From the NCBI GenBank assembly GCA_022570795.1, contig JAKUDP010000001.1, positions 3,472,001 through 3,536,000 of the forward strand: a stretch of 64,000 bases of DNA, written 5' to 3'. Under the pieces are notes generated by a model. The model was not told the origin of the DNA. It made no database searches and was given only the letters and a program-made list of their open reading frames with translations. A program made the position numbers and the translations under genes. This document shows positions 62,350 through 64,000 of the stretch, piece after piece (the stretch's first letter is position 1; each line of letters starts with the position of its first letter). This DNA comes from Sphaerulina vaccinii (lineage: Eukaryota; Ascomycota; Dothideomycetes; Mycosphaerellales; Mycosphaerellaceae).

Positions 62350-64000
62350 ATGGCGGAAATGAATGGAGTGACGCCTCTCGCGGCGACACCAGCGCTGGAT
62401 GTCTCTTCGGCACCGAGTGTTCCATCACCGCTCAATCCAGCGAGCATTTCCCGCCAGGCATCGCGAACTCCAGCTCCACCAATTCAGCGAGAACAGCGAG
62501 AAAAGAAGGAATCGCTGAAGAAGCGCGAAAGTATGGGCTTGAACACTTTTGACGAGAAGAAGGCTTCGAGCTCGCTTGGGAAGAGGAAATCCAATGCGCA
62601 ACACACATACCCATCACCCATGCGATTCAGTGTGCCGCCGCCCAAAGCAGAGGCCTTCGAAGAGCCCAAGGAAGATTCCATGGTCTCGCATGAGCCTATC
62701 CCCTTGACGATGCCACACTCCGAGCGCCAACTGTACAAACCTATCGACCTGGCAGAGAACAAGAGAGGATATCGATACTCGAGAGCAATCGCAGACCCAA
62801 CGTTCCCTCACAAGCAGTTCTATCGATCAACGTCTCCCCCACCGCACTACGCGCGATTGAGCTTCGAGGATGCCGACAAGTGGATGCACTTCACAACGAA
62901 TGCGCTGATCACGACCAACGAGAAGGGCTGGCGCATGGTGAGGTCCAATGCGTGTGCGAGAGAAGGAACTCTATACTACGAGATCAAGGTACATCGAGGT
63001 GTGCCTCCTGAAGGGCCAGATCCAGCTGCGCATGGGCCTGAGCCACACGTACGCTTCGGCTGGGCGAGAAGAGAGGCTCCACTAGATGCACCAGTAGGCT
63101 TTGATGGCTACAGCTACGGCATTACAGACATCAGATTCGAAACAATGCATCGCAGTAGACCCGGCAAGTTCTACAACGCAAAGAAGAACAAATCAAAAGC
63201 TGTAAAGAACGCCCCTCCGCCGCTTGTCCTCGCACCCGAAGATCAGCACGTCAAAGAAGGCGACGTGATAGGCGTGGAACTCCAGCTTCCCTCACTCTCC
63301 TTACATCGGAAAGTGGTAGACGGCATATACAATCACGCTGTAGATTCTGGCGACGGCTTCGATCAGGGCTCTCACCAAGACGCCGACACGCAACCCATGG
63401 ACATCATCAGAGACCGGATACCAGTCGCATACAAAGGCAACAGCTATTTCGAAGTACTCGACCACGTCGCCTCAAAACCAATGGAGATCTACGCTGATAG
63501 AACCACGAATCTCAATCACCTACCGACGAACGGACCGAGCTCGAATAAGGAAAGCATCAAAACTGTACCCAATCCTCATAACGAATATCCAGCTCTACGA
63601 ACTCTTCCGCACAGCGCAATGAGGGTCTACAAGAACGGGAAGTTGATCGGAACTGCTTTCGAGAATCTCTTAGCATTCTTACCACCTGCAAGCGCCCCAA
63701 GTAAGACGATGGGTGCTCGGGAAGGTTTCGATGATGGTCTCACAGGATACTTCCCAGCAGTATCTTGTTTCTTTGGCGGGATAGCAGAAGTCAACTTTGG
63801 AGATTCTGCCAATGGATTCTGGTGTCCGCCTGCTCATCTCCGCAATACTCGTGACTCAGTAACGAGGAGTTCGGCAGCACAGGGACCGGATGTGGATATG
63901 CCTGATGCAGGCGCAGATGCGAGTGGTCATAAGAATGGCTGGAATCCTGGGAGACAATTGAGAGGTGTAGGAGAGAGGTATAAAGAGCAGATTGCAGAAG
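62350..64000 (+). CDS. bre2: SPRY-domain COMPASS subunit, Bre2/Ash2 type (3' end missing)
   Basis: Open from ATG 62350 to the right edge: 550 codons, no stop and no intron so far. The N-terminal 150 residues are Ser/Pro-rich and disordered. The SPRY domain then reads WMHFTTNALITTNEKGWRMV, RSNACAREGTLYYEIKVHRG and VRFGWARREAPLDAPVGFDG, followed by YSYGITDIRFETMHRSRPGK. After an insert, KEGDVIGVELQLPSLSLHRK, MRVYKNGKLIGTAFENLLAF and GYFPAVSCFFGGIAEVNFGD complete it. Bre2/Ash2 proteins are core members of the Set1/COMPASS histone H3-K4 methyltransferase complex. The C-terminal Sdc1/Dpy30-binding helix is expected just beyond the window. Confidence 0.92.
   Translation, partial: MAEMNGVTPLAATPALDVSSAPSVPSPLNPASISRQASRTPAPPIQREQREKKESLKKRESMGLNTFDEKKASSSLGKRKSNAQHTYPSPMRFSVPPPKAEAFEEPKEDSMVSHEPIPLTMPHSERQLYKPIDLAENKRGYRYSRAIADPTFPHKQFYRSTSPPPHYARLSFEDADKWMHFTTNALITTNEKGWRMVRSNACAREGTLYYEIKVHRGVPPEGPDPAAHGPEPHVRFGWARREAPLDAPVGFDGYSYGITDIRFETMHRSRPGKFYNAKKNKSKAVKNAPPPLVLAPEDQHVKEGDVIGVELQLPSLSLHRKVVDGIYNHAVDSGDGFDQGSHQDADTQPMDIIRDRIPVAYKGNSYFEVLDHVASKPMEIYADRTTNLNHLPTNGPSSNKESIKTVPNPHNEYPALRTLPHSAMRVYKNGKLIGTAFENLLAFLPPASAPSKTMGAREGFDDGLTGYFPAVSCFFGGIAEVNFGDSANGFWCPPAHLRNTRDSVTRSSAAQGPDVDMPDAGADASGHKNGWNPGRQLRGVGERYKEQIAE

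Noticed and set aside
1..64000. tRNA, rRNA, CRISPR arrays, riboswitches or complete transposons
   Set aside because: None recognised by eye. A covariance-model scan (tRNAscan-SE, Infernal) and a repeat search would be needed to exclude small ones.

Overview
The window is a gene-dense piece of a filamentous ascomycete nuclear genome. Introns are small (44-85 bp in nearly every gene) with GT donors and CTAAC/CTGAC-type branch sites. Gene families such as CFEM receptors, fungal chloroperoxidases, intradiol dioxygenases and F-box genes, plus Kozak-like starts (for example CACC-ATG), fit this. A repeat shared between one long intron and an intergenic site resembles the introner-like elements described in Dothideomycetes, so that class is my best guess. 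It is inferred, not proved. No tRNA, rRNA, CRISPR array or complete transposon was recognised.

Layout. 0-14 kb: metabolic and secreted genes, namely a metallo-beta-lactamase-fold hydrolase (cut by the left edge), a carboxymuconolactone-decarboxylase-family enzyme, a Gvp36-type BAR protein, a secreted yellow/royal-jelly protein, a type II membrane glycosyltransferase, a pirin, a secreted intradiol dioxygenase, a thiolase-like protein and an SDR. 15-20 kb: an F-box gene with an in-frame TAG, the YEATS protein Taf14, and Ran-binding protein 1. 20-26 kb: an alpha/beta-hydrolase relic, a secreted chloroperoxidase and a nine-exon CFEM membrane receptor. 26-32 kb: an unknown coiled-coil protein, cytochrome c oxidase subunit IV, and a divergent polysaccharide-deacetylase/amidase pair. 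32-38 kb: two neighbouring coiled-coil genes, one ending in a Zn2Cys6 cluster plus a CCCH finger, the other broken by two in-frame TAA codons. 38-44 kb: a MetE-like protein, a haem aldoxime dehydratase divergent from a nitrilase, and a frameshifted NmrA-like gene. 44-64 kb: mostly housekeeping genes (MCM3, eIF2alpha, a mitochondrial rhodanese, the MutL homologue PMS1, bystin/Enp1 and Bre2/Ash2, the last cut by the right edge), mixed with small or damaged orphan genes.

How genes may work together. The clearest functional grouping is aldoxime dehydratase beside nitrilase, which would carry an aldoxime through a nitrile to a carboxylic acid. An amidase lies 8 kb away. The left end combines several enzymes typical of aromatic or lactone metabolism, but they are not a tight cluster. 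Two head-to-head pairs (rhodanese/PMS1 and bystin/Bre2) share intergenic regions under 200 bp.

The most unusual observations are the introner-like repeat pair, the coiled-coil/Zn2Cys6/CCCH protein, the run of genes broken by a single stop or frameshift, and the aldoxime-nitrile pair. Gene models were built by hand from splice signals and reading-frame continuity, without transcripts or database searches.
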